DNA from: Achromobacter piechaudii NBRC 102461
GTDB taxonomy: Bacteria; Pseudomonadota; Gammaproteobacteria; Burkholderiales; Burkholderiaceae_B
Direction: 5' to 3'
Assembly (NCBI RefSeq): GCF_001571245.1
Contig: NZ_BCTK01000001.1
Span: 496,001-560,000 of the forward strand
Length of the DNA: 64,000 nucleotides
The notes under the pieces are model-generated. The model searched no databases and had not been told where the DNA came from. It saw only the letters and a program-made list of their open reading frames with translations. Below, piece after piece: positions 27,788 to 36,135 of the stretch (the stretch's first letter is position 1; each line of letters begins with the position of its first letter). The translations under genes were made by a program, and so were the position numbers.

Positions 27788-27925
27788 CTTATTGTCTGAC
27801 ATTGTTGTAGCGCTAATGCATCGTTGTGGTGCGGACGCACTGGCGGTTTGCCCTTGGTTGGCACGCCTTAGCTAATCTAGCTAAACCCGAAGCTGACCCC
27901 GTAGCTAAACCCCGACAATGTCGCG

Positions 27926-27962
27926 AAAACCCCCGAGCCGCTTCGCAGGCTGCGGGGGTTTT
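27926..27962. terminator. Bidirectional terminator downstream of tRNA-Leu
   Basis: AAAACCCCCG-AGCC pairs with GGCT-G-CGGGGGTTTT around an 8-nt loop; A and T runs on both sides serve the tRNA and the convergent gene. Just upstream, AGCTAAACCC occurs twice, but no further element is seen. Confidence 0.88.
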
Positions 27963-27993
27963 CTTTTTCCGACGCCGATCGACTGATATCGCC

Positions 27994-28362
27994 TTAACCT
28001 CCCTCATCCGGCGCAGGCCGGTTCGGGAAGACGTTGAGCGACATGATTTCGCGCTCGTACTCGGTCATCAGCATGCCGACCAGATGGCCGTGCAACTGGC
28101 CGAAGCGGGTCCAGTTCAGGGGTTCGCTGCCCGGCAGCAGGTCCAGCAACAAGAGCTGACCGGTGCGGACCGTGCCCACGAAATATGCCCGTTCATCCAG
28201 GCCGCCGGCAGGCGGGGCGTGGAATATCTTGACCGCGCGTCCCGTGTCGTCCTTGCGCCAGGCGCTGGTGCCACGAGCGGCGGCGTCGTCAGTGCGCTTG
28301 AGATTGTTCTGGATTGTCGTCCAGAGGCCTTTGGCATTCGGGGTATGGACAACGATCGTCAT
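27994..28362 (-). CDS. Hypothetical protein
   Basis: 122 residues of no recognised family. The start MTIVVHTPNAKGLWTTIQNNL at 28362 has a Met followed by a strand-like segment. The middle contains GRAVKIFHAPPAGG and RTGQLLLLDLLPGSEPLNW, and the end is Leu/Pro/Asn-rich. No signal peptide or membrane segment is seen, so it is probably cytosolic. It stands alone between a tRNA and a second small gene of the same orientation; a longer frame extends upstream to 28425. Confidence 0.5.
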   Translation of the reverse strand: MTIVVHTPNAKGLWTTIQNNLKRTDDAAARGTSAWRKDDTGRAVKIFHAPPAGGLDERAYFVGTVRTGQLLLLDLLPGSEPLNWTRFGQLHGHLVGMLMTEYEREIMSLNVFPNRPAPDEGG

Positions 28363-28474
28363 AAGGCCGGGATTCCGTAGTGGCAGGCAATACGGAAAAT
28401 ACCCGGACCGAGTCTCTTTGAACAAGCCCCACTTGTTGAAAAAGCCCCATTTGCGCCTCTGGACGGCTTTTTCG

Positions 28475-28711
28475 TCAGTTCTTGATCTTGATTCGGTCGC
28501 GACGCTTTTCGGTTCTGGGTTCGACGTCGCGGCCCAGCTGGACGTCCATCAAAATCGCGGCATGGACTTTCGCGCGGCTGGCTTCGATGCGATGCGCGCA
28601 CGCCCAGCCCCGGTCAGCGGCCACCGACAATTTTCTGTCCAGTTCTTGATGGCGGCGACGCTTGTTTTCCGTCGACATATTGCTCAGTTCTTGATCGGTG
28701 ATTAAGCGCAT
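28475..28711 (-). CDS. Small basic hypothetical protein
   Basis: 78 residues, no recognised family. The ATG at 28711 has a strong AAGGAG ribosome-binding site with correct spacing, which is good evidence that it is expressed. The chain is highly charged and helical in character (LITDQELSNMSTENKRRRH, QELDRKLSVAADRGWACAH) and ends in a basic tail (TEKRRDRIKIKN). The size and basic charge would fit a nucleic-acid-binding or ribosome-associated accessory protein, but no function can be assigned. Confidence 0.6.
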   Translation of the reverse strand: MRLITDQELSNMSTENKRRRHQELDRKLSVAADRGWACAHRIEASRAKVHAAILMDVQLGRDVEPRTEKRRDRIKIKN

Positions 28712-29088
28712 GGGTTTCTCCTTGGTGAAACGCGAGGGTTGCGATGGATATGAGTGGAACGGGCGTACGCCCGCATGGCGCGCGCGAATGCCGCGATGCG
28801 CCACGATGTTTTTTTTGTTGTTCAGAGTTGGGCCAGCTTCGAATGTCGAGGCCGGCGCGATGAAGCGAAGATCAAACAGCGGGCGTAGTTTGCCAGCTTA
28901 AATATTTAATGCAAGTCATTGAAAAATAAAGACAAAAAGGTATAAAAATCCATCATTCCATATACTTTTTCGTCACTTTGGATACTTTTATATTTCGGCA
29001 CGCGCCGCCGAAACATGAGTGATGATTCGGGCATCCAATCGGCCAACAAACACGTCGACAAACAGGGTTTATCCTGATGCCCGCAAGG
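28712..29088. other. Long intergenic region upstream of the GlpP-linked operon
   Basis: About 380 bases, unusually AT-rich around 28900-29000 for this genome. An antisense open frame (28906-29121) has no ribosome-binding site and atypical composition and is not called. The operon promoter and leader follow it. Confidence 0.5.
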
Positions 29089-29089
29089 C

Positions 29090-29118
29090 TTGACACTCCC
29101 TTGCCCAGCCCATAAAGT
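29090..29118 (+). promoter_or_regulatory. Sigma-70 promoter of the GlpP-linked operon
   Basis: TTGACA (29090-29095) is a perfect -35 and TAAAGT (29113-29118) matches the -10 at four of six positions, with a 17-bp spacer. Transcription would start near 29125, at the first base of the leader structure. Confidence 0.6.
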
Positions 29119-29124
29119 CACCGC

Positions 29125-29163
29125 ACAGATTTAGATAAAAGACCATCTGTAGGGTGGTCTTTT
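29125..29163 (+). promoter_or_regulatory. Leader with mutually exclusive terminator and antiterminator helices
   Basis: AAAAGACCA (29137-29145) pairs with TGGTCTTTT (29155-29163) to make an early terminator ending in T. The 5' segment ACAGAT (29125-29130) pairs perfectly with ATCTGT (29145-29150), which lies in the terminator loop; this alternative helix shares a base with the terminator and would form a pseudoknot with it, so the two compete. The last gene of the operon encodes GlpP, a G3P-responsive antiterminator family protein, which suggests that it controls this switch (inference). Confidence 0.55.
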
Positions 29164-29218
29164 ATTGCGCGCAGTTTGCGTCGACCTCTTACAGAAATAA
29201 TTCCAAGAGGAGACGACT

Positions 29219-30679
29219 GTGCAATCATCGACCGTAGAAAAAATACGTGGCATCGACGATGTCATCGCTTTTATCGACTCACGCCCCGGCATTACGGGTC
29301 GAGCCGGCCTCATCTGGTGGCTGGCGTTGGGCGGGTTATTTCTGGATGCATTCGCTAATTCCGCACTAAGCGCGGGGCTGGGCCCCATGACGCGCGATCT
29401 GGGCCTGAAGGCGGGGCAGGTCGCATTGATGACCTCGTTCGCTGCCTGGGTGGCGATCGCGTTCAATCCCATCGGCGGATGGATGGCCGACCGCTGGGGC
29501 CGCATCCGGCCTTTGATCATCGCCAAATTCCTGGCCGTCATCGGCGCCTTGCTGGTGATGTTCGCGCCCAGCTTTGAAGTCATACTCGTCGGCCGGTTCT
29601 TTGTCGGCGCCGCCTATGGCATCGACTTCGCAATCGCCATGGCCGTCCTGGCCGAGTTCACGCCGCTCAAATTCAAGAGCCGGCTGAACACCTGGCAGGG
29701 CATGTGGTACACGGCCGTGTGCACGAACCTGCTGCTGGCGCTGTTGTTTTTCTCGTGGGATGTGGGCGATTCCATCTGGCGCTATTCCGTCGCGGCCACC
29801 GCCATCTTCGCGGTCGTGATCCTGGTACTGCAACTGCGCTACATGGTGGAAAGCCCGATCTGGCTGGCCCGCAAGGAACGCATCGAACAAGCCGCCATTG
29901 CGATGACCCGGATCTACGGGCGTCCCTTCGCCGCCGCGCCGCTGCATGAGCGCGTGCCGGTGGTCAACCAGGCCAAGCGCGGCATGGCCAACGTGCTGCT
30001 CATTTTTCGCGGCGTGTATCTGCCGCGCACCATCCTGGCGGCCACGGTCCAGATCGGCCAGTCGATCCAGTACTTCGCCGTGGGCTGGTACTTGCCGTTG
30101 ATCAGCGCCGCCCTGTTCGGCAAGGACTTCGTCTTTGCCACCATCGGCGCGCTGGTGTTCAACGTGTTCGGCATATTCGGCGGCTTTCTGTCGCCCTACA
30201 TCGGCCGCAAGCTGGGCCTGCGGCGCGCGTCGGCATTCGGCTTTGCCGCAGTATTCCTGATGCTGCTCATCCTGGGCACGTTCCACGGCAAGATGCCGTT
30301 GTGGCTGGCCGTCGTGGTGCCTTCGCTTTTCATCCTGTTCCACTCGGGCGGGCCGGGCGCCAATGGCAAAAGCCTGTCGTCGCTGTCGTTTCGCAGCGAA
30401 CTGCGCGCGGGCGCCAACGGCATCATCGGCGCGTTGGGGTCGACGGGCGCTGCCGTCGGTCTGCTGGTGTTCCCGCTGTTCCGCGAAAACTACGGGCTTG
30501 AGAAGACCTTCCTGATCCTTTCGATCGTGCCGCTTGTCGCCAGCATCATCTGCTTCGTGATCAAGTGGGACCCCACTCGCACCACCATCAATCCGGACAA
30601 CGAAGCCGGCGCGCCGCAATTCAAGGACGACGCTGTGCTGCCGGTTCTGGATCCCGCCATTGGGAAAGCCTCGCGATGA
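29219..30679 (+). CDS. Major facilitator superfamily transporter of the GlpP-linked operon
   Basis: 486 residues with twelve hydrophobic segments and a central cytosolic loop. The MFS motif GGWMADRWGRIRPLI follows segment 2, and a second symmetrical half has SPYIGRKLGLRR. It resembles the sugar/organic acid (SP/AAHS-like) group. The start is GTG at 29219 with GAGGAGA five bases upstream. It is the first gene of a five-gene operon and overlaps the kinase by ATGA. The operon has no GlpF-like channel; a proton-driven porter suggests a substrate that does not diffuse freely, such as a polyol, glycerol ether or phosphodiester derivative (inference). Confidence 0.9.
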   Translation: MQSSTVEKIRGIDDVIAFIDSRPGITGRAGLIWWLALGGLFLDAFANSALSAGLGPMTRDLGLKAGQVALMTSFAAWVAIAFNPIGGWMADRWGRIRPLIIAKFLAVIGALLVMFAPSFEVILVGRFFVGAAYGIDFAIAMAVLAEFTPLKFKSRLNTWQGMWYTAVCTNLLLALLFFSWDVGDSIWRYSVAATAIFAVVILVLQLRYMVESPIWLARKERIEQAAIAMTRIYGRPFAAAPLHERVPVVNQAKRGMANVLLIFRGVYLPRTILAATVQIGQSIQYFAVGWYLPLISAALFGKDFVFATIGALVFNVFGIFGGFLSPYIGRKLGLRRASAFGFAAVFLMLLILGTFHGKMPLWLAVVVPSLFILFHSGGPGANGKSLSSLSFRSELRAGANGIIGALGSTGAAVGLLVFPLFRENYGLEKTFLILSIVPLVASIICFVIKWDPTRTTINPDNEAGAPQFKDDAVLPVLDPAIGKASR

Positions 30680-32217
30680 CAAACAACAATGTGATTCTGG
30701 CCATAGACGAGGGCACCTCCGGCACGCGCGCGGCTACGGTGTCGCAGGACGGCCATGTCTCTTGCCTGCAGTACGTGGCGCTGCATGTCGATTCGCCCCG
30801 GCCGGGTGTCGTGGAACAGGACGCCAACGACATCCTGGACAGCACGATTCGCGTCTGCCGGGACGCCATCGCCCAAGCGCAGCGTGAGGGTCAGACGATC
30901 GTCGCGCTGGCGTTGGCCACGCAGCGCGCCACCGCTGTCTTGTGGGACACGCGCACCGGCCGGGCGCTGGTGCCGGCGATGGTCTGGCAAGACACCCGCT
31001 TCGTGGACGAACTGGACACGCTGGCGCCCGAGTGGGACGCGCGGCTGCGCGAGCGCGTGGGGCGGCCGGTCGGCGTGCGTTCGTTGTACCTGTGGGCGGC
31101 GCGTCATCTGCGCGACACGCCGGTGGTGGCTGAGGCATGGCGCGAGAAGCATCTGGCTTTCGGCACCGTGGATACATGGCTGCTGTGGCACTTCTCGCAA
31201 CGCCGCGATTGCGTTACCACGCCGACCAACGCCACCTCCGCTGGCGCTTATCTGCTGGCCGACCACCGTTACTACCTGGAATGGGTGCAGCAACTGGGCT
31301 TTCCCTACGAACTGCTGCCCACCTTGCGCCAGGATGCCGATGACTTCGGACGTACCCGCAGCGACGTCCTGGGTATCGACGTGCCCATCCTGGCCTCGGC
31401 CGGCGACCAGCACGCGGGCGCGATCGGCCTGGGTTGCCTGGATCGCGGGCAGGCGATGTGCGTGCATGGCACCGGCAGCTTTGTGGACCTGGTCATCGGC
31501 ACCGAGCCTCCCGCTCACGCATCCATGTCCGACGGTTCATTGACGATGACCGCGCGGCGCCACGCCGGCGTGTCGCACTTCGCGGTCGAAACCTTCGTGG
31601 CGACGACCGGGTCGGCGCTGAACTGGGTCTGCGAAAAGCTCAAGTGGTTCAAGGATGCGCACGAAATCAGCGCGCTCGCGCAATCGGTAAGCGCCTCGAA
31701 CGGCGTGACCTTCGTGCCAGCCTTGACCGGCCTGCGCGTGCCCCGCATGGAAGCGTCGGCGCGAGCTTCGTTGACGGGCGTGTCGATGGCCACCACGCAG
31801 GCCGAAGTGGCCTACGCCATTCTGGAGGGCATCGCGCATTCGGTCGCCAGCTGCATCGAAGCGGACGAACAAGCCTCGGGCGTGCGCGTGTCCGAACTGG
31901 TCGTGGGCGGGGGCCTGTCGCGCAGCGATCCCTTGCTCCAGATGCACGCTGACCTGATCGGCATCCCCATCCGCCGCATGCAGGAGGCCGATCGCGCCAG
32001 CCTGCGCGGCATCGCGTATCTGGCGGGTTCGTCGGGCTTGCTGTGGCCGTCATTGCATGAGGCCTGCAAGACCATCGTGACCGATGCCGTGTTTGAGCCG
32101 GTGATCGATGCGAACGAGCGCCAGCGCCGGCGCGCGCTGTGGCACGCCCGGGTGGGCTCCGAACTGGGCCACGTCAAACAATTCAAGCAAGACAACCAGG
32201 AGGCATTGCACAAATGA
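30676..32217 (+). CDS. FGGY-family carbohydrate kinase, glycerol-kinase-like
   Basis: 513 residues. The phosphate-binding motif AIDEGTSGTRAATVSQDG and the second ATPase motif (GVRVSELVVGGGLSRSDPLLQMHADL) are intact, with the substrate strand PAMVWQDTRF and ASAGDQHAGAIGLGC. The overall pattern is close to glycerol, erythritol and xylulose kinases; glycerol kinase has DQGTTSSR, so the pocket here is different. It likely phosphorylates a polyol supplied by the neighbouring transporter. It overlaps both neighbours by ATGA. An AGGAGG site for the next gene lies within its last codons. Confidence 0.9.
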   Translation: MTNNNVILAIDEGTSGTRAATVSQDGHVSCLQYVALHVDSPRPGVVEQDANDILDSTIRVCRDAIAQAQREGQTIVALALATQRATAVLWDTRTGRALVPAMVWQDTRFVDELDTLAPEWDARLRERVGRPVGVRSLYLWAARHLRDTPVVAEAWREKHLAFGTVDTWLLWHFSQRRDCVTTPTNATSAGAYLLADHRYYLEWVQQLGFPYELLPTLRQDADDFGRTRSDVLGIDVPILASAGDQHAGAIGLGCLDRGQAMCVHGTGSFVDLVIGTEPPAHASMSDGSLTMTARRHAGVSHFAVETFVATTGSALNWVCEKLKWFKDAHEISALAQSVSASNGVTFVPALTGLRVPRMEASARASLTGVSMATTQAEVAYAILEGIAHSVASCIEADEQASGVRVSELVVGGGLSRSDPLLQMHADLIGIPIRRMQEADRASLRGIAYLAGSSGLLWPSLHEACKTIVTDAVFEPVIDANERQRRRALWHARVGSELGHVKQFKQDNQEALHK

Positions 32218-33893
32218 TCGGGTGGCTATCCAGAAAGCCCAGGAAGGACCGGGCCGACATGACCAGCACCGAACCCCTGCGCCTGAAACGGCGCGAACAG
32301 CTGGACCGGTTGGGCAGCGAGCAATTCGACATCCTGATCGTGGGCGGCGGCATCACTGGCGCCTATGCCGCGCTGGATGCCGCGTTGCGCGGATATCGCG
32401 TCGCCCTGATCGAGAAAGACGACTTTGCGTCGGGTACCTCGTCGAAGTCCTCCAAGATGGTGCACGGGGGCTTGCGGTACATCGAGCAGGGCAACCTGGG
32501 CCTGGTGCGGCATTCGCTGCACGAACGCCAACGGCTGCGACGCAACGCGCGCCATCTGGTGCAGCGGCTGCCGTTTCTGTTTCCCATCCTGGAGCGTGAC
32601 GGCGTGTTCGACAAGCGCCTGTCCAAGGCGTTTGAAAGCCTGCTGTGGACTTACGACATGGCGGGCGGCTGGCGCGAAGGCATCCTGCACCAGAAGCTGA
32701 CCGCCGCCGAAGTGCTGTCGCATTGTCCGACCTTCAAGGAAGACGGCCTATTGGGCGGCTTCCTGTATTACGACGCCCGGGTCGACGATGCAAGGCTGAC
32801 GCTGACCGTGGCGCGCACCGCCGCCTTTCATGGCGCGGCAGTGGCCAATCACGCCAAGGCGGTCGAGGTGACCCGCGATGCCCATGGCAAGGTGGATGGC
32901 GTCATCGTGCATGCGGACGAGCGGGAAATCCGCGCGCGCGCTCGGGTGGTCATCATGGCCACGGGCGTATGGCTGCGCGATTGGACCGGCGCGAAAAAGG
33001 GCGGTGAACCCGTCCTGCACGTGCGCCCCGCCAAGGGCGTGCACGTGGCGGTGCCCTGGATCAAGGTGCGCAACGATTGCACGGTCACCATTCCCGTGCC
33101 CGGCCGCAGCCGCCGCGCCACCATCACGCGCTGGGGCGACGTGTCTTACCTGGGCACGACCGATGAAGATTACGACGGCAATCTGGACGATGTGTGCTGC
33201 ACCCGGCGCGAGCTGGACTTCCTGCTGGAAGGCGCGCGATCGGCGCTCAAGACCGATTTGCAGCCCGAAGACGTGGTGGGCAGCATCGCGGGTTGCCGGC
33301 CGCTGGTGGCCCCGCCCGGCGGCAAGACGCTGGAGATCAAGCGCAACCACGAAATCCGCGTGTCTGACGACGGGCTGGTCACGGTGGTTGGCGGAAAGCT
33401 CACTACGTCGCGGCACATGGCCGAGCAGACCATCGACGCCGCGCAGCAGGTGCTGGGCCAGCGCAATGCCTGTCAGACCAAAAAAGCCTACCTGCTGGGC
33501 GCGGCCGGCTACGACCCCCAGGCGATCGTGGCGTCCGGCGGCATGTCGGCGCATCTGGGCGAACGCTATGGCACCGAGGCGCGCTTTGTCAGTGACTTGA
33601 TGCAGGCATCGCCGGCCTTGTTGACGCCCATCGTCCAGGGCCTGCCCTATACCGAAGCCGAGGTGCTTTACGCGGTGCGCCACGAAATGGCCAGCACCGT
33701 CGAAGACGTGCTGGCCAGGCGCATGCGCACGCGCCTGATGGCGCGCGACGCGTCGGCGCTTGCCGCTGGCCGCGTCGGACAGATCCTCCAGGCGGAACTC
33801 GATTTGCCGCCCTCGACCATCGCGCAGCAGGTCCATGACTACCTGGCTGCCATCAAGCACGAAAAATCCATACTCATGGGAGACGAACAATGA
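32214..33893 (+). CDS. FAD-dependent glycerol-3-phosphate dehydrogenase-like oxidase (GlpD family)
   Basis: 559 residues. The dinucleotide-binding start FDILIVGGGITGAYAALDAALRGYRVALIEKDDFASGTSSKSSKMVHGG, the GLRY turn, and GCRPLVAPPGGKTLEIKRNHEI with the C-terminal VTVVGGKLTTSRHMAEQTID are those of GlpD/GlpA. Such enzymes oxidise sn-glycerol-3-phosphate to DHAP and pass electrons to quinone at the membrane. The context (kinase upstream, AGPS-like enzyme downstream) makes a phosphorylated polyol the probable substrate; EryB-type erythritol-4-phosphate dehydrogenases belong to the same family, so this is not settled. The start at 32214 overlaps the kinase stop and has an AGGAGG site. Confidence 0.9.
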   Translation: MIGWLSRKPRKDRADMTSTEPLRLKRREQLDRLGSEQFDILIVGGGITGAYAALDAALRGYRVALIEKDDFASGTSSKSSKMVHGGLRYIEQGNLGLVRHSLHERQRLRRNARHLVQRLPFLFPILERDGVFDKRLSKAFESLLWTYDMAGGWREGILHQKLTAAEVLSHCPTFKEDGLLGGFLYYDARVDDARLTLTVARTAAFHGAAVANHAKAVEVTRDAHGKVDGVIVHADEREIRARARVVIMATGVWLRDWTGAKKGGEPVLHVRPAKGVHVAVPWIKVRNDCTVTIPVPGRSRRATITRWGDVSYLGTTDEDYDGNLDDVCCTRRELDFLLEGARSALKTDLQPEDVVGSIAGCRPLVAPPGGKTLEIKRNHEIRVSDDGLVTVVGGKLTTSRHMAEQTIDAAQQVLGQRNACQTKKAYLLGAAGYDPQAIVASGGMSAHLGERYGTEARFVSDLMQASPALLTPIVQGLPYTEAEVLYAVRHEMASTVEDVLARRMRTRLMARDASALAAGRVGQILQAELDLPPSTIAQQVHDYLAAIKHEKSILMGDEQ

Positions 33894-35443
33894 TCAGCAA
33901 AGAAGCCATCAAACGCGGCTACAACCGGGGCAACTACGTCGTGGGCGCGCACACGCCGCCGGCCTACGCCGCGACCTTGGCGAACACCGGTGATGAACCC
34001 GGCCTGCAACGGGATCCCGTGCGCGTCACGGATGCGCAGCTTGATGCCTTGCGCCACGTGGCCGATGAGGTCATGACCGCGACCGCTGACGTCGTCGCAT
34101 GGACGCGCGACTGGTGGGCGGGGTCGATGGTGTCGGAGACAGGCGGCAAGCCCGCCACGCCGCATGCGGTGATCGTGACGGTATCTTCGGTAGAACAGGT
34201 CCAGGCGGTGATGCGCATCGCCAATGTCCACGCGATCCCGGTCACCGTGTCGGCCGGGCGCAGCAACGTCACGGGCGCAGCCTTGCCCGTGCGCGGCGGG
34301 ATCGTGCTGGATGTCTGCCAACTGAACAAGCTGATCGGCGTGGACCGGGAAAGCCAGATCGTGGAAGTCGAAGCCGGCATGTTCGGCGACGTCTTCGAAC
34401 AGACGATTCAAGAGGAGTACGGGCTGACGATGGGCCACTGGCCATCGTCGTTCGGCATCAGCACCGTGGGCGGTTGGGCCGCGTGCCGGGGGGCAGGGCA
34501 GCTGTCCACGCGTTACGGCAAGATCGAAGACATGGTGTTCGGCATGGATGTCGTGCTGGCGGACGGCAGCCTCATCACGGTGGGCGGATATTCCCGCGCG
34601 GCGGTGGGCTCGGACCTGCAACAGTTGTTCATCGGATCCGAAGGCACGCTCGGCGTGATCGTGCGGCTGCGGCTCAAGCTGCACCGCCTGCCCGATTATG
34701 GCCGCGCCATCGCCTACGGCTTCAAGACCTTCGCTATCGGCCTGCAAGCCTGCCGTGAAATCATGCAGCGCGGCGCCAATCCCGCAGCGCTGCGCCTGTA
34801 CGACGAACTGGAAAGCGGCGTGCAGTTCAACCTGCCGGACACGAATGTGCTGCTGGTGGCCGACGAGGGCGCGCGCGCCATCGTCGACGCCGTCATGCAG
34901 CTCAGCGAGGGCGTGTGCGAATCGCTGGGCGACAAGCTCGACGGCGAGGCCATTTTTGAACGTTGGCTTGAAACGCGCTATCTGACGGGCAAGAGCGCGG
35001 AAGGCTTCAAGCGCAGCCCCGGTTTCGTTGCCGATACGCTTGAGATGTCCGGCCGCTGGAGCGACCTGCCTGCCATCTACAGCGAGGTGGTCGCGGCGGT
35101 GAACGCGGTGCCTGGCACCTTGGCCGGGTCCGCGCATCAATCGCATGCCTATGTCGATGGCGCCTGCCTGTATTTTTCGCTGCGCGGCGACGTGGCGGTG
35201 GAACGCCGCGCTCAGTGGTATCGCGCCGCGTGGGATGCGGCCAATGCAGTGCTGATTAAATATAATGCGGCGCTCAGTCATCATCACGGCGTGGGCCTGC
35301 TGCGAGCGCCCTACATGCAGGATTCGCTGGGCGCTGCGTTCAACGTGCTGCTTGCGGTCAAGCGCCAGTTGGATCCGCAGAATATTCTCAACCCGGGCAA
35401 GCTCGGCCTGAGCGATCAGCGCCATTACGGTCAGGAAAGTTGA
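33890..35443 (+). CDS. FAD-linked oxidase of the VAO family, alkyl-DHAP synthase-like
   Basis: 517 residues. The PCMH-type FAD-binding domain is seen in VSSVEQVQAVMRIANVHAIPVTVSAGRSNVTGAALPVRGG and GHWPSSFGISTVGGWAACRGAGQLSTRYGKIEDMV, followed by GSEGTLGVIVRLRLKL and the C-terminal motif of the family (HHGVGLLRAPYM, LDPQNILNPGKL). It resembles alkyldihydroxyacetonephosphate synthase, which exchanges the acyl group of acyl-DHAP for a fatty alcohol without net oxidation. A bacterial member beside a GlpD and a polyol kinase is unusual; ether-lipid synthesis, cleavage of glycerol ethers, or oxidation of a hydroxy acid are all possible. It overlaps the GlpD-like gene by ATGA. Confidence 0.83.
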   Translation: MISKEAIKRGYNRGNYVVGAHTPPAYAATLANTGDEPGLQRDPVRVTDAQLDALRHVADEVMTATADVVAWTRDWWAGSMVSETGGKPATPHAVIVTVSSVEQVQAVMRIANVHAIPVTVSAGRSNVTGAALPVRGGIVLDVCQLNKLIGVDRESQIVEVEAGMFGDVFEQTIQEEYGLTMGHWPSSFGISTVGGWAACRGAGQLSTRYGKIEDMVFGMDVVLADGSLITVGGYSRAAVGSDLQQLFIGSEGTLGVIVRLRLKLHRLPDYGRAIAYGFKTFAIGLQACREIMQRGANPAALRLYDELESGVQFNLPDTNVLLVADEGARAIVDAVMQLSEGVCESLGDKLDGEAIFERWLETRYLTGKSAEGFKRSPGFVADTLEMSGRWSDLPAIYSEVVAAVNAVPGTLAGSAHQSHAYVDGACLYFSLRGDVAVERRAQWYRAAWDAANAVLIKYNAALSHHHGVGLLRAPYMQDSLGAAFNVLLAVKRQLDPQNILNPGKLGLSDQRHYGQES

Positions 35444-35448
35444 TAGCC

Positions 35449-36033
35449 ATGGATAGGTCTTTTGGGGCGTGCCTGGCGCGCCACCCGGTCATCGCGACGC
35501 TGTACGGGCTTGAGCAGATCAATACCTTCGTGGGCAGCGTGGCCGAAATCGGCATCGTCGCCAACGTCGAACTGCGCAAGCTGGCGCCGGTGATCGCCAC
35601 CTTGAACCGCGCGGGCAAGTTCGCAATCGTCAATATCGACAGTTGCGAGGGCCTGTCGCAGGACAAGGGCGGGGTGGAATACCTGGCCGACATCGGCGTT
35701 GCCAGCCTGGTTTCCACCCGGGTGGCCACCATCCAGCGGGCGAATCGGGCGGGCATGGTCACGATGCAAAAGGTCTTCGTGACCGACCGTTCCACCTGGC
35801 CGCGCAGCGTCAAGGCGCTGGAGCAAAGCGACCCTAACCTGGTGCAGCTGATGCCCGCGCCGATGCTGACCCACATGGCCAGGCAGGATCTGCAAGCGCT
35901 GCCGCCTATCGTGGCTTCGGGCTTTGTCTGCAACCAGGCGGATATCGGCACCGCGATGAAGCACGGCGCGGTGGGGGTGTCCACCAGCGACCCGCAGTTG
36001 TGGAGCCTGGAAGCCCGGCAGCTCAAGGCCTGA
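35449..36033 (+). CDS. glpP: Glycerol-3-phosphate-responsive antiterminator GlpP
   Basis: 194 residues, the GlpP family length. It has the TIM-barrel-like pattern with ELRKLAPVIATLNRAGKFAIVNIDSCEGLSQDKGGVEYL and VTMQKVFVTDRSTWPRSVKALEQSDPNLVQLMPAP and ends with GVSTSDPQLWSLEARQLK. In Bacillus, GlpP binds glycerol-3-phosphate and prevents termination in glp leader transcripts (established). Here it is the last gene of the operon, five bases after the previous stop. A terminator-like leader precedes the first gene, so autogenous control by antitermination is likely (inference). A TTG three codons upstream is an alternative start. Confidence 0.9.
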   Translation: MDRSFGACLARHPVIATLYGLEQINTFVGSVAEIGIVANVELRKLAPVIATLNRAGKFAIVNIDSCEGLSQDKGGVEYLADIGVASLVSTRVATIQRANRAGMVTMQKVFVTDRSTWPRSVKALEQSDPNLVQLMPAPMLTHMARQDLQALPPIVASGFVCNQADIGTAMKHGAVGVSTSDPQLWSLEARQLKA

Positions 36034-36135
36034 TACGCCTCGGTACGCGCATGATCGCGGCGACCTCCGCGTATCATGCGCAGGCTGGCGCACCCGCATG
36101 CCCGTGGGTGCGCACGATGCCTTCAAGGACCTGAC

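Noticed and set aside
27780-28000. Integrated element at tRNA-Leu
   Set aside because: The tRNA 3' end is intact and no integrase or second copy of the tRNA end was seen; the small AGCTAAACCC repeat alone is not an attachment site.
28906-29121. 71-residue minus-strand open frame in the AT-rich gap
   Set aside because: No ribosome-binding site, Cys/Phe/Met-rich composition unlike neighbours, and it overlaps the operon promoter.
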